The notes beneath the pieces are model-generated. The model saw nothing but the letters and a program-made list of their open reading frames with translations, was not told the origin of the DNA and did not search any database. This document shows positions 6,587-16,176 of a stretch of DNA of 64,000 bases, piece by piece; position 1 is the stretch's first letter, and each line of letters begins with the position of its first letter. The stretch is taken from the NCBI GenBank assembly GCA_022709365.1, contig JAKLIY010000020.1, forward strand, positions 1-64,000. The letters run 5' to 3'. This DNA is from Pseudomonadota bacterium. Lineage in GTDB: Bacteria > Pseudomonadota > Gammaproteobacteria > Competibacterales > Competibacteraceae. The translations under genes and the position numbers were made by a program.

Positions 6587-8107
6587 TCAGAAGAAACCCA
6601 GCGCCTTGGGGCTATAGCTCACCAGCATATTCTTGGTCTGCTGGTAATGATCGAGCATCATCTTGTGCGTCTCCCGCCCGATGCCCGACTGCTTGTAACC
6701 GCCAAAAGCGGCATGTGCGGGATAGGCGTGATAGCAGTTCATCCACACCCGCCCGGCCTGAATGCCGCGCCCGAAGCGATAGGCGCGATTCACGTCACGG
6801 GTCCACACACCGGCACCCAGACCGTACAGTGTGTCATTCGCAATACTCAGCGCCTCGGCCTCATCCTTGAACGTCGTGACCGCCAGTACCGGCCCGAAGA
6901 TTTCCTCTTGGAAAATCCGCATCTTGTTATGACCTTGGAATAGGGTCGGCTGGATGTAGTAGCCCCGCGCTAAATCACCGCCCAATTCGTTGCGTTCACC
7001 ACCGATCAGACATTTCGCCCCTTCCTGCCGGCCAATATCCAGATAGCTGAGGATTTTCTCCATCTGCTCACTGGAGACCTGCGCACCGATCATGGTGTCG
7101 GTATCCAGCGGATTGCCCTGTTTGATTTTGCTGACCCGCTCCACCGCCCGGGCGATGAAGGCGTCATAGATGGATTCCTGAATCAGCGCCCGCGACGGGC
7201 AAGTGCAGACCTCACCCTGATTAAGAGCGAACATCGCCAGCCCTTCCAGGGATTTGTCGAAGAAGTCGTCATCCTGGGCCATGACATCGGCGAAGAACAG
7301 GTTGGGCGACTTCCCCCCCAGTTCCAGCGTTACCGGGATGATGTTCTCGGTGGCGTACTGCATGATCAGCCGCCCGGTTGTAGTCTCGCCAGTGAAGGCG
7401 ATCTTGGCGATGCGCTTATTGGTCGCCAGTGGCTTGCCGGCTTCTAGGCCGAATCCGTTAACCACATTCAACACGCCTAGCGGCAGCAGATCCCCGATCA
7501 ATTCCAGCAACACCAGGATCGAAGCCGGGGTCTGCTCCGCCGGTTTCAGCACGACGCAATTGCCAGCAGCCAGCGCCGGGGCCAGTTTCCAAACCGCCAT
7601 CAGAATTGGGAAATTCCAGGGAATGATCTGCCCGACCACGCCCAGTGGTTCATGGAAATGGTAAGCGACGGTGTCATCGTCAATTTGCGAAATTGCACCT
7701 TCCTGAGCGCGGATACAGCCAGCAAAATAGCGGAAATGGTCAATCGCCAAAGGCAAGTCGGCGGCCAGGCATTCGCGAATCGACTTGCCATTGTCCCAGG
7801 TTTCAGCGACCGCGAGCATTTCCAGATTCGCTTCCATGCGGTCGGCGATTTTCAGCAACCGATTTGACCGTTCGGTGGGGGACGTCCGACCCCAGGCATC
7901 CTTGGCGGCATGAGCGGCGTCCAGCGCCTTTTCAATATCGGTGGCGGACGAACGGGGAATTTCACAGAAGACCTTGCCATTAACAGGGCTGACATTTTCG
8001 AAGTAGCGGCCTTCGACCGGCGGGGTCCATTCGCCGCCAATGAAGTTCGCGTAACGGGATTTGAAAGCGACTTTCGCGTCAGGCTGACCCGGTTGAGCGT
8101 AAAGCAT
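6587..8107 (-). CDS. NAD(P)-dependent aldehyde dehydrogenase (acetaldehyde type, ExaC/AldB-like)
   Basis: The start at 8107 ([10 protein letters not shown]) has a GGAGG-type site a few bases upstream and gives 506 aa, the usual length for the acetaldehyde dehydrogenase II group. The longer open frame has no such signal. Family motifs present are the [11 protein letters not shown] substrate-channel region, the LELGGKSP motif with the general-base Glu, and GEVCTCPSR with the catalytic Cys. It oxidises short aldehydes such as acetaldehyde to acids in the cytoplasm. The DUF779 partner downstream is typical for this group. The pair interrupts the duplicated cob sequences. Confidence 0.92.
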   Translation of the reverse strand: MLYAQPGQPDAKVAFKSRYANFIGGEWTPPVEGRYFENVSPVNGKVFCEIPRSSATDIEKALDAAHAAKDAWGRTSPTERSNRLLKIADRMEANLEMLAVAETWDNGKSIRECLAADLPLAIDHFRYFAGCIRAQEGAISQIDDDTVAYHFHEPLGVVGQIIPWNFPILMAVWKLAPALAAGNCVVLKPAEQTPASILVLLELIGDLLPLGVLNVVNGFGLEAGKPLATNKRIAKIAFTGETTTGRLIMQYATENIIPVTLELGGKSPNLFFADVMAQDDDFFDKSLEGLAMFALNQGEVCTCPSRALIQESIYDAFIARAVERVSKIKQGNPLDTDTMIGAQVSSEQMEKILSYLDIGRQEGAKCLIGGERNELGGDLARGYYIQPTLFQGHNKMRIFQEEIFGPVLAVTTFKDEAEALSIANDTLYGLGAGVWTRDVNRAYRFGRGIQAGRVWMNCYHAYPAHAAFGGYKQSGIGRETHKMMLDHYQQTKNMLVSYSPKALGFF

Positions 8108-8218
8108 GGCGACTTCCTCCTTACATTTTGGTGATCTACCGTGCGGCAGGGCGGGAAAAAATGATGCCTGCTTTGATTCACTATAGCCCGTCATTGACGA
8201 GCGACAAGCTGCTGATCC

Positions 8219-8977
8219 CTAATCCGCCAGCAACGCCGGAACCAGCAAAGCAACCATTTCCGTCAACTCGCAGACCGCGCCGAGCGTGTCGCCGGTCACG
8301 CCGCCCAGCCGGGTCATCAGGCTGTGGCGCAGTCCGATAAAATTGATGGTCAAGACCGCCAGCAATATTCCGCCCAGCCCTTCCAGCAACGCTGCTGTCG
8401 CCACGGCAATCAGCAAGACCAGCACACTACAACTCCACCGGGGCAAATAAGTCGCGTAGGGCGAACCCAGTCCATCGGGCCGCACATAAGGCGTAGTGAT
8501 GAGCAGTAAAACAATCACGGTGCGACCCAGCACCGGGGCCAGCAACAACACCAAAACCGCATCCCCGGCCAGTAAAACCTGCAACGCCGCGAACTTGGTC
8601 AATAACAACAGCACGATGACCACAATAGCGATGGGGCCACTGCGCGGGTCTTTCATAATCGCCATTGTGCGCTCCCGGTCGCCCTGTCCCCCGATCCAGG
8701 CATCGGCGGTATCGGCCAAACCATCCAGATGCAGACCACCGGTCAGCAGCACCCAGACCATAAGCACTAATGCCGCCAATACGCCGGGATCGATCAGCCA
8801 CAGGGCCGTGTGCATTCCGGCCAACAACGCACCGGCCAACAACGCACCGATCAACAGTCCCACTCCGGGAAAGAACAGCACCGACAACCCCAGTTCCCGA
8901 GGTTGCGGCGGGGTAGTCAGGGACGGAATCGGCAGTCGGGTCAGCAGTTGCAGGGCCAGGACAAAGGCGCGAATCAT
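8219..8977 (-). CDS. cobS: Adenosylcobinamide-GDP ribazoletransferase (cobalamin synthase)
   Basis: This 252-aa polytopic membrane protein joins adenosylcobinamide-GDP with alpha-ribazole, the last assembly step of cobalamin. It has the family signature GGLHLDGLADTADA around residues 80-93, with metal-binding Asp residues, followed by GQGDRERTMAIMKDPRSGP. Several hydrophobic segments follow. A short 15-bp tandem duplication near 8820-8850 gives LLAGALLAGA, which the truncated copy lacks. Its ATG overlaps the cobC stop by 4 bp. It is the last gene of the cobU-cobT-cobC-cobS run. Confidence 0.95.
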   Translation of the reverse strand: MIRAFVLALQLLTRLPIPSLTTPPQPRELGLSVLFFPGVGLLIGALLAGALLAGMHTALWLIDPGVLAALVLMVWVLLTGGLHLDGLADTADAWIGGQGDRERTMAIMKDPRSGPIAIVVIVLLLLTKFAALQVLLAGDAVLVLLLAPVLGRTVIVLLLITTPYVRPDGLGSPYATYLPRWSCSVLVLLIAVATAALLEGLGGILLAVLTINFIGLRHSLMTRLGGVTGDTLGAVCELTEMVALLVPALLAD

Positions 8978-9579
8978 GCGAGGCGGCCGTTATGAAACAC
9001 CAGATGCGGTTCGGATTCTGGATCGCGATGCACACGCATCCGACTGAGCGACGCAAACGGCGCTTCCATCCGCCAGATGCGCTGCATCGGGATTTCCAGC
9101 AGTTGGCGCAACACCATGCGAATCACCCCGCCATGAGTCACCAACAGCACATGTCGGCCTCGATATTCTTCCAGCAGCGCTGTCCAAGCGAGATTAATCC
9201 GTCGGTCGAAATCCACGACGGGTTCACCGCCGGGGATGGGATAGGTAATCGGGTCACGCCAGAACTGACCCAGCGCCAAGGGGTCGGTTTCATGCACCTC
9301 AGCCACCGAACGCCCTTCCCAAACGCCGAAGCCAATTTCGCTGAAGGCCTGGACAATTTTCAGGGGACGATCCAGCCGTTCAGCCAATTCATGGGCGAAA
9401 GCGGCGCAGCGGATCAGCGGCGAGCTGATGATGACCTCCCACTCCCGATAGTTGCCCACCGCGGTGCGCATCTGTTCCCAACCCCGCACATTGAGCGGAT
9501 CATCAACGGAACCCCGGAATTTCTGGCCACCGTCCGGCTCGCCATGCCGCAATAGATCAACGACGGTGAACTCGCTCAT
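8974..9579 (-). CDS. cobC: Histidine phosphatase family, likely alpha-ribazole phosphatase
   Basis: This 201-aa protein contains LLRHGEPD near the N-terminus (RHG phosphohistidine motif), SSPLIRC, and [12 protein letters not shown] (second catalytic His) near residue 148. It belongs to the phosphoglycerate-mutase-like phosphatases. Its position between cobT and cobS, with 4-bp overlaps on both sides, points to dephosphorylation of alpha-ribazole phosphate (CobC). The C-terminal ~40 residues were duplicated at 5978-6111. Confidence 0.88.
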   Translation of the reverse strand: MSEFTVVDLLRHGEPDGGQKFRGSVDDPLNVRGWEQMRTAVGNYREWEVIISSPLIRCAAFAHELAERLDRPLKIVQAFSEIGFGVWEGRSVAEVHETDPLALGQFWRDPITYPIPGGEPVVDFDRRINLAWTALLEEYRGRHVLLVTHGGVIRMVLRQLLEIPMQRIWRMEAPFASLSRMRVHRDPESEPHLVFHNGRLA

Positions 9580-10619
9580 GCCGACGAAACTCCCGCTTCA
9601 GCAAAAGTGGCCATGCGGGCGTGTAGCGCCGCCGCCGCGCGCAATACCGGCACTGCGACTGCCGCGCCGCTGCCTTCGCCCAAGCGCATCCCCAAATCAA
9701 GCAGGGGCTGAACTTCCAGTGCTTCCAGCAACCGACGATGCCCCTGTTCGGCGGAGCAGTGCGCATAGAACAGCCAGGCCGCCAGTTCCGGTCGTAGCCG
9801 CACCGCGACTAGCGCTGCTACCGTCGTGATGAAGCCATCGACCAGCGCCGGCAGCCCCAATTGTCCACAACGCAGGTAGGCGCCGGTCAATGCGGCTATC
9901 TCGAACCCGCCCAGCCGTTGCAAAGCCTCAAGCGGCTGGTCGCTGCGCTGTTTGGCTAACGCCCGTTCGATCACCAGGGCCTTGCGCTGAACGCCCACGG
10001 TGTCCAATCCAGTGCCGGAACCTGCCAGGTGAGCCGCCGGTCGATTCAGCAGTGAACAGGCCACCGCCGTCGCGCTGGTGGTATTACCGATGCCCATCTC
10101 ACCGCCGATAAATAGATGCGCACCATCGATCGCCGCCCGATCCGCTGCATGGCAACCCGCGGCCAGCGCCTCCTGCAACTGATCAACGGTCATCGCCGGC
10201 TCGTGGACGAAATTAGCCGTGCCGGGGCCAATCCGGTGATGCATCACGCCGGGCAAATCCTCCATCGGCTCAACCGTGCCGACATTTACCACTTCCAGCC
10301 GCGCTCCCCATTCCTGAGCCAACACACTGATCGCCGCGCCGCCTCGGGCAAAGTTGCGCACCATTTCCGCGGTCACCACCTGCGGGAAGGCGGATACGCC
10401 TTCAGCGACGACGCCGTGATCGCCAGCGAACACGGTGATCCAGATGTGCTCGACCCGGGGATGCTGGGTGTTTTGCATCGCAGCCAGAGTGATGCCGAGT
10501 TCTTCCAGCCGGCCCAGTGAGCCGGGCGGTTTGGTCAATTGCGTCTGCCGTTCACGGGCAGCGGTGAGCGTCGCAGCGTCCGGAGCGGAAATCGGCTCGT
10601 TAAACCAGTGATGATTCAT
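9576..10619 (-). CDS. cobT: Nicotinate-nucleotide--dimethylbenzimidazole phosphoribosyltransferase
   Basis: The start at ATG 10619 overlaps the cobU stop (ATGA); a TTG three codons upstream is a less likely start. The 347-aa protein has the CobT signatures: [15 protein letters not shown] near the N-terminus, [31 protein letters not shown], and a late glycine/alanine-rich [14 protein letters not shown] with the conserved Glu near the C-terminus. It makes alpha-ribazole phosphate, activating the lower ligand base for cobalamin. Length and order fit a standard cobUTCS assembly cluster. Confidence 0.95.
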   Translation of the reverse strand: MNHHWFNEPISAPDAATLTAARERQTQLTKPPGSLGRLEELGITLAAMQNTQHPRVEHIWITVFAGDHGVVAEGVSAFPQVVTAEMVRNFARGGAAISVLAQEWGARLEVVNVGTVEPMEDLPGVMHHRIGPGTANFVHEPAMTVDQLQEALAAGCHAADRAAIDGAHLFIGGEMGIGNTTSATAVACSLLNRPAAHLAGSGTGLDTVGVQRKALVIERALAKQRSDQPLEALQRLGGFEIAALTGAYLRCGQLGLPALVDGFITTVAALVAVRLRPELAAWLFYAHCSAEQGHRRLLEALEVQPLLDLGMRLGEGSGAAVAVPVLRAAAALHARMATFAEAGVSSA

Positions 10620-11134
10620 GAAGGACAATCCTTAAGGATGAGGGGTAGGCCAGCCATGATAAAGATAGCTCGGTCGCACCGATCAGCGATTTTTTGATGC
10701 AGGCGTCCGGCCTCGTCGCGGAAGCGCCGGGCCAGTGGATTCGCCGGAACAATGCCCTGTCCGACTTCGTTACTGACCAGCAGAATATGTCCAGGCAAGG
10801 TCGGGAGTGTGTCCAGGAGGGCGTCAATTTCCATCGTCAGTCGATCATCGCCGGCAGCCAGCAGATTGCTCAGCCATAGAGTTAAACAGTCGATTAGCAG
10901 ACAACGGTTTGAATGCGCATGAGCGCGCAGGGCAGCGGCGAGCGCCAGAGGTTCTTCCACTAACCCCCAATCCGCCGGGCGTTCCGTGCGATGGCGGGCG
11001 ATGCGCTCGACCATTTCAGTATCACCCGCCTGGGCCGTGGCTAGATAGAAAACGTCCAGGCCGCTAGCGATGGCTTGGTGTTGGGCGAAGGCGCTTTTGC
11101 CGGAGCGAGCGCCGCCTAAAATGAATTCTTTCAC
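10616..11134 (-). CDS. cobU: Adenosylcobinamide kinase / adenosylcobinamide-phosphate guanylyltransferase
   Basis: I prefer the GTG start at 11134 ([14 protein letters not shown]), which puts the P-loop GGARSGKS at the usual N-terminal place; 172 aa is close to the family length. An earlier GTG at 11170 is possible. Further motifs are RHRTERP, the [11 protein letters not shown] segment and [10 protein letters not shown] with the guanylyl-accepting region. The enzyme phosphorylates adenosylcobinamide and transfers GMP to it. No cobalamin riboswitch could be recognised in the 56 bp before it or before argE upstream. Confidence 0.92.
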   Translation of the reverse strand: MKEFILGGARSGKSAFAQHQAIASGLDVFYLATAQAGDTEMVERIARHRTERPADWGLVEEPLALAAALRAHAHSNRCLLIDCLTLWLSNLLAAGDDRLTMEIDALLDTLPTLPGHILLVSNEVGQGIVPANPLARRFRDEAGRLHQKIADRCDRAIFIMAGLPLILKDCPS

Positions 11135-11190
11135 GGTTTTTCCACGTCCTCCGTCTGCGGTTGATCCCACTCAGTTAAAAAATCCAATAC

Positions 11191-12108
11191 TCACACTACC
11201 CACACCAGCACGAATGGCAGTGTGATCAGCGCCAGCGCCGTTTCAACGGTGATAATCGCCGCCATTAACGACGCATCGCCGCCCATGTGCCGCGCCAGGA
11301 TGTAAGCAGCAGTCGCGCCCGGCAAGGCGGCAAAGGTGATCAATACCGCCGCTTCCAGCCGTCCCGGCTGGACGATCCAGCAGAACAACGCGGCCAGTGC
11401 CGGCAGGGCCAGCAGTTTCAAACCACTGGTCGCTACCAGCAAGCCAGGTCGCGCTAATCCATCGAGCTGTAACCCCGCGCCGACCGCCAGCAGGCCCAAC
11501 GGCAACGCGGCTCGCGCCAGAATTTCCAGCACCGCTGCTGAACCCCACGGCAGACCGATGCCGCTCACATTCAGCCCAATTCCGATGAGACACCCCAGGA
11601 TCAGCGGATTCGTCAGCAACCCCCGCAACACACCGCTAACCGTCACCATGCGATGGGCGTGGGCGCTCAGCACCAGCACGCACAACACGTTAATCATAGG
11701 AATCATGATCGCCATGACCAACGCCGCCACCGTGCCGCCCTCGGCATGAAACACCGCCAGCACCACCGCCAGTCCTACATAGGTATTGAAGCGAATGACT
11801 CCCTGATAGACTGAAGTAAACGCCGGTCCATCCACGTTCAGCCAGGATCGCAAGGCATAAACCAGCGCGGTCATGGTCAGCAACAGCGCGACGATGATTA
11901 ACGCCACCGGCAGCACCGCATAATCGCCTAATCGGGACAACGCCAACCGATGCACCAGCAGCGCCGGAAACAGGATGAAATAGGTAAAACGCTCCGCCGT
12001 GGGCCAGAATCCATCACCGGGAAAGCCGAACTGCCGTAAACCCAGTCCTAACAAAATCAACGTAAAAATGGGTCCCAGAGCGCCGAGGATCAGGGACAGA
12101 TTGTTCAT
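11191..12108 (-). CDS. AEC-family (auxin efflux carrier type) permease
   Basis: This 305-aa, highly hydrophobic protein has about ten membrane segments and starts MNNLSLILGALGPIFTLILLG. It resembles the AEC/malonate-type transporters, with a central break between two five-helix halves, and PGATAAYILARHMGGD near the end is typical of the family. Substrates in this family range from auxins to organic acids, so none can be named. Its ATG overlaps the argE stop by 4 bp, which suggests co-translation with argE. The cob genes follow on the same strand. Confidence 0.85.
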   Translation of the reverse strand: MNNLSLILGALGPIFTLILLGLGLRQFGFPGDGFWPTAERFTYFILFPALLVHRLALSRLGDYAVLPVALIIVALLLTMTALVYALRSWLNVDGPAFTSVYQGVIRFNTYVGLAVVLAVFHAEGGTVAALVMAIMIPMINVLCVLVLSAHAHRMVTVSGVLRGLLTNPLILGCLIGIGLNVSGIGLPWGSAAVLEILARAALPLGLLAVGAGLQLDGLARPGLLVATSGLKLLALPALAALFCWIVQPGRLEAAVLITFAALPGATAAYILARHMGGDASLMAAIITVETALALITLPFVLVWVV

Positions 12109-13265
12109 ACCGATTGCACACACAACCGCCGGATCAGTCCCTGCAAGATGTCCAGCGTCGGCTGAATCGCCGCCAGCGGCAGAAATTCATCCGGCTGATG
12201 CGCACAATCCACGCTGCCGGGACCGAGAATCACCGTTTCCATACCCAGTGCGTTCAGATACGGCCCCTCGGTGCCGAACCCGACAACGCCTGCCGGCGTG
12301 CCAGTCAATTCTTCCGTCGCCCGGACAATGGCGGCGGACGCCGGCGTCTCCATGGCCTCGATGCCCGGAAACAGCGGCAGGAAACTTAATTGCAATTCGC
12401 TGTCGGCGAGCCGGCGCTGCAATCGACTTTGCAATTCCTCGCGTAAGCCGTCCAGCGTCATCCCTGGCAAGGGTCGAATATCGATATGCAGTTCGCAATC
12501 GGCGCAAATCCGGTTGGGATTGTCACCGCCGTGAATGTGTCCCAAATTAAGCGTGGGTACTTCAATCTCAAACAATGGATTGCGATAACGCGCCTGCAAT
12601 TCTGCCCGCCAGCGCAGCAACTCACCGATCACTGCATACATGCCTTCCAGCGCGTTCACGCCTAATGCCGGATTGCTGGAATGCCCGGAGCGGCCCTCCA
12701 GACGAATCGCTTCCATCAGAATGCCCTTATGCATTCGCACCGGTTTCAGCCCGGTCGGCTCACCGATCACCGCATGGCGTCCTAGTGGTTCACCCGCCGC
12801 CGCCAGCGCCCGTGCGCCGCACATACTGCTTTCCTCATCGGCGGTCGCCAGAATCACCAGTGGCTGGCGTAGATCACCGGCGGCAAACTCCCTGGTCGCT
12901 TCAATCGCCAGCGCCAGAAAGGACTTCATATCGGCGGAACCCAGCCCATACATCCGCTCATCGGCGATCACACCGCCAAATGGATCAAACCGCCAGCGAC
13001 CGGCATCGAACGGTACGGTATCGGTATGGCCGGCCAGCACCAATCCGCCCGGCCCGCTGCCCAGCGTCGCGATCAGGTTCGCCTTGCCCGGCCAATCCGG
13101 TAACGGCTCGATTCGCACGGCAAAACCGGCATCTTCCAACCAGTTTGCTAACAAGTCGATGACCGGCCGATTACTCTGATCAAATTGCGGCGACACACTG
13201 CTCACCGAAGGGGTGGCGATCAATTGGCGGATACGTTCCAACAGCAAGGATGACGGGGTTGACAT
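12105..13265 (-). CDS. argE: Acetylornithine deacetylase (M20 peptidase family)
   Basis: Started at MSTPSSLLLERIRQL (13265) the protein is 386 aa, the normal ArgE size. M20 metal-ligand motifs are visible: LAGHTDTVP (His and Asp), GSADMKSFLAL, ATADEESSMCGA (catalytic Glu pair) and VIGEPTGLKPV, with a final metal His at GSVDCAHQPDEFL. It removes the acetyl group from N-acetylornithine to give ornithine in arginine synthesis. It heads a minus-strand run leading through the AEC permease to the cob genes and faces the divergent GNAT/C39 gene across 160 bp. Confidence 0.92.
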   Translation of the reverse strand: MSTPSSLLLERIRQLIATPSVSSVSPQFDQSNRPVIDLLANWLEDAGFAVRIEPLPDWPGKANLIATLGSGPGGLVLAGHTDTVPFDAGRWRFDPFGGVIADERMYGLGSADMKSFLALAIEATREFAAGDLRQPLVILATADEESSMCGARALAAAGEPLGRHAVIGEPTGLKPVRMHKGILMEAIRLEGRSGHSSNPALGVNALEGMYAVIGELLRWRAELQARYRNPLFEIEVPTLNLGHIHGGDNPNRICADCELHIDIRPLPGMTLDGLREELQSRLQRRLADSELQLSFLPLFPGIEAMETPASAAIVRATEELTGTPAGVVGFGTEGPYLNALGMETVILGPGSVDCAHQPDEFLPLAAIQPTLDILQGLIRRLCVQSV

Positions 13266-13425
13266 AATGATTTTCACTGGCGATAGCGGTTGATACGAGC
13301 GATAATAACAACATTCGCTGATTGGTACCCCGCGCTTGTCCCCGGCCCTTGTCGCCAAGCCGTTTCGCCCATCCCCGCTGTTTCATCGCCTATGGCTTCC
13401 GCCGGTAGAATCGTCTTAAACCGCT

Positions 13426-14553
13426 ATGCTGCGCCACGCTACTCTGGATGATCTGTCGGCCCTGCTGGTCATTGAAAATCACTGTTTCAACACGGATCGA
13501 CTTTCCCGCCGCAGCTTTCGCCACCTGTTGACCCGAGGCCACGCCGTCACCCTACTCGAGGAAGATGTGGGGCGGATTCGCGGCTATGTGCTGCTGCTGT
13601 TCTCACGCGGCACGTCCATGGCGCGGTTGTACTCCATTGCGGTTCATCCCGACTTTGCCCGCCATAAGATCGGCGACCGCCTCCTGGAAGCGGCGGAAGC
13701 GGCGGCGCTGGAACGCGACTGCGTGTCGATGCGGCTGGAAGTACGCCGCGATAATCCCCCCTCACTCAAACTGTTCCATCGCCACGGCTACCGCCCGTTC
13801 AAGGAAGTACTGGACTATTACGAAGACCACATGGCCGCGCTGCGTTTCGAAAAGCGCCTGGCTCCGCAACTCGGACTCGATCTGGTCAAAGTCCCGTACT
13901 ATCAGCAAACCCTCGATTTCACCTGTGGGCCGGCGGCGTTGATGATGGCGATGAAGGCATTGGACCCGGCGCTCGAATTGAACCGCACGCTGGAACTGCG
14001 GCTTTGGCGCGAGGCTACTACCATTTTCATGACCTCCGGCCATGGTGGTTGTGGTCCCTACGGACTGGCGCTGTCGGCCTATCGGCGCGGTTTTGGTCTG
14101 GAAATCCACGTCAACGAAGATGGGACATTCCTGGTCGACTCAGTACGCAGCCCGGAAAAGAAGGAAGTCATGCGGCTCGTACAGGAGGACTGGATTGAAG
14201 AACTGCGCCAATTGCCGGTCGTACTGCGCTGCGGCAGCCTGGGCGTCGACGAATTGCGGCAAAAGTTCGAGGCGGGCGGCATTCCCCTGGTGCTGATCAG
14301 TTCCTATCGCATCTACGGCGAACGCTTCCCACACTGGGTGGTCGTCACCGGCTTCGACGATCATTACATCTATGTCCATGATCCCTTGGTCGATACCGAG
14401 GAAGGCGAAACCGTTGCCGACTCGGTCAACATGCCGATCCCGCACCGCGAATTTCAGCGCATGGCCCGTTACGGCAAGGCCGCGCAAAAAGCCGTCCTCA
14501 TTCTCTATCGATCCAACCGCCGATGCGAATCGGCGGCGCCATCACTGTCTTAA
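13426..14553 (+). CDS. GNAT acetyltransferase fused to a C39-like peptidase domain
   Basis: This is a two-domain 375-aa protein. Residues 1-150 form a RimI-like GNAT fold (ARLYSIAVHPDFARHKIGDRLLEAAE is the acetyl-CoA loop region, followed by LFHRHGYRPF). Residues ~155-365 form a C39-like cysteine peptidase fold, with Cys in DFTCGPAALMMAM and a His-Asp side in HWVVVTGFDDHYIYVHDP. The fusion suggests cleavage and acetylation of the same peptide or protein. It lies 37 bp before a RimK-type ATP-grasp ligase on the same strand, so the two likely act together in a peptide tailoring pathway. The substrate is unknown. Confidence 0.85.
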   Translation: MLRHATLDDLSALLVIENHCFNTDRLSRRSFRHLLTRGHAVTLLEEDVGRIRGYVLLLFSRGTSMARLYSIAVHPDFARHKIGDRLLEAAEAAALERDCVSMRLEVRRDNPPSLKLFHRHGYRPFKEVLDYYEDHMAALRFEKRLAPQLGLDLVKVPYYQQTLDFTCGPAALMMAMKALDPALELNRTLELRLWREATTIFMTSGHGGCGPYGLALSAYRRGFGLEIHVNEDGTFLVDSVRSPEKKEVMRLVQEDWIEELRQLPVVLRCGSLGVDELRQKFEAGGIPLVLISSYRIYGERFPHWVVVTGFDDHYIYVHDPLVDTEEGETVADSVNMPIPHREFQRMARYGKAAQKAVLILYRSNRRCESAAPSLS

Positions 14554-14590
14554 CTTCATTTTCTGGCGTCAGGAGCGCCGCTTCACCTCG

Positions 14591-16072
14591 ATGGCTGATC
14601 ACATTATTCTGGTGGAAAATCCCACCGACTGGAAAACCCATTTCCCTAAACTGCCTGTTGTCGCCGCCAAGGATTATCTGGCCAAGCCCGAATATTCTTC
14701 CGCTGGCCGCAGCTTGCGGGTGCTGAATCTGTGTCGCAGCTACCGCTACTTGAGCGTCGGGTATTACTGCTCGCTGCTGGCCGAAGCCCGCCGCCACCGG
14801 GTCATTCCCAGCGTGCGCACCCTCAATGACCTGAGCCGCAAGTCGATCTACAGTCTCGATATCGAGGACCTGGACGATCATGTCCAGCAGGTGTTGGGCA
14901 AACCCCGTCCCGGTTTCAACGCGACGGGGTTTGAGCTGGACATTTTCTTTGGTCAATGCGCGGTCAAGGAATTGCAGGAACTGGCCCGGCAACTGTTCGA
15001 TGCTTTCCGCTCGCCGTTGCTGCGGGTGGAATTCCGGCTGCAAGGCAAATGGCGCATCGCCACGCTCAAGGCCCTGCACCTGCACTCGCTGTCCGCCGAA
15101 CAGGACGAGATGTTTCTCGGTGCGCTGGCCACCTATCTCAGCCGGCGCTGGCGGCAACCCCGGGCGCGCAGCAACTACCGCTACGATTTGGCGGTGCTGC
15201 ACAATCCCAAGGAGGAAATGCCGCCCTCCAACCTCAAGGCCCTGCAACAGTTCATCAAGGCGGGCCGTGAAGGGGGGGTGAACGTCGAATTGATCGAGAA
15301 GAAGGATTACGGACGGCTGGCCGAGTTCGATGCGTTGTTTATCCGCGAAACCACCGGCATTGACCACTACACCTACCAGTTCGCCAAAAAGGCCGAAAGC
15401 GAAGGCATGGTGGTCATCGACGATTCAGATTCCATTCTCAAATGCACCAACAAGGTGTATCTGGATGAATTGCTGCGAATGCATCGCATCCGCACTCCCA
15501 AAACCGTGATCGTTCGCCGCGATAACCTGGAACGGGTGGACAGCGAGATTCACTATCCCATCGTGCTGAAAATTCCCGACGGTTCCTTCTCGCGCGGCGT
15601 TTTCAAAGTCAGCGACCGCGCCGAACTGCTGGAAATGGCTAGCAAGCTGTTCAAGTCCTCCGATCTGTTGCTGGCCCAGGAATTTCTCTACACCGAATTT
15701 GACTGGCGGGTGGGGATTCTCAATAAGACTCCACTGTTTGTTTGCCAGTACTTCATGTCCGGGGAGCACTGGCAAATCTATCATCATGAGTCGGGTCAGG
15801 GACGTGGCGTTCGCGAGGGCGACGCTAAAACCTTCCGGGTCGAGGATGCACCGGAGATTGTGGTCAAAAGCGCTGCTCGGGCGGCTAATCTGATTGGCAA
15901 CGGCTTTTACGGCGTGGACTTGAAGCAGACAGCCAAAGGCGTGGTGGTCATCGAAGTGAACGATAATCCCAACATCGATTACGGTGTTGAAGATGTTGTT
16001 CTCAAAGAGGAGCTTTACCGGAAGATCATTGAGGATTTCGTCTGGCGGTTGGATCGGAAGCGGGGGAAGTGA
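14591..16072 (+). CDS. RimK-family ATP-grasp ligase with extended N-terminal domain
   Basis: The start MADHIILVENPTDW at 14591 gives 493 aa. The first ~200 residues match the N-terminal domain found ahead of RimK-like ATP-grasp enzymes (NLCRSYRYLSVGYYCSLLAEARRHRVIPSV). The ATP-grasp core follows, with VVIDDSDSILKCTNKVYLDELL, the nucleotide-binding YPIVLKIPDGSFSRGVFKV and the metal-binding end VVVIEVNDNPNIDYG. Such enzymes add amino acids, often glutamate, to a carboxylate. Pairing with the upstream GNAT/C39 protein is probably functional. The acceptor is unknown. Confidence 0.88.
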   Translation: MADHIILVENPTDWKTHFPKLPVVAAKDYLAKPEYSSAGRSLRVLNLCRSYRYLSVGYYCSLLAEARRHRVIPSVRTLNDLSRKSIYSLDIEDLDDHVQQVLGKPRPGFNATGFELDIFFGQCAVKELQELARQLFDAFRSPLLRVEFRLQGKWRIATLKALHLHSLSAEQDEMFLGALATYLSRRWRQPRARSNYRYDLAVLHNPKEEMPPSNLKALQQFIKAGREGGVNVELIEKKDYGRLAEFDALFIRETTGIDHYTYQFAKKAESEGMVVIDDSDSILKCTNKVYLDELLRMHRIRTPKTVIVRRDNLERVDSEIHYPIVLKIPDGSFSRGVFKVSDRAELLEMASKLFKSSDLLLAQEFLYTEFDWRVGILNKTPLFVCQYFMSGEHWQIYHHESGQGRGVREGDAKTFRVEDAPEIVVKSAARAANLIGNGFYGVDLKQTAKGVVVIEVNDNPNIDYGVEDVVLKEELYRKIIEDFVWRLDRKRGK

Positions 16073-16142
16073 GCACATTCTATCTCTAGCGCCGCCCGAA
16101 CGCTGGCGGTGACGCGGCGCAAGTCTTTGTCAAGGAGAATTC

Positions 16143-16167
16143 CCCCTCTCCCCTTGCGGGAGAGGGG
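16143..16167. repeat. Dispersed GC-rich palindrome (CCCCTCTCCC type)
   Basis: CCCCTCTCCC (16143-16152) pairs with GGGAGAGGGG (16158-16167) around a CTTGC loop, in the gap between convergent genes. Related hairpins appear at 18823-18846, 20624-20645, 21429-21448, 39833-39865 and 42677-42710. Confidence 0.7.
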
Positions 16168-16176
16168 AAGAAGCGT

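Noticed and set aside
11135-13425. Cobalamin riboswitch before the cob genes
   Set aside because: No conserved B12-box-like core could be seen in the 56-bp gap before cobU or in the argE upstream gap.
14498-15367. Long minus-strand ORF opposite the ATP-grasp gene
   Set aside because: It is a shadow frame of a well-supported gene in GC-rich DNA.
13426-16072. N-acetylglutaminylglutamine synthetase (GNAT plus ATP-grasp)
   Set aside because: The two domains are in separate proteins, the GNAT protein carries a C39-like domain, and the AsnO-like gene is 6 kb away on the other strand.
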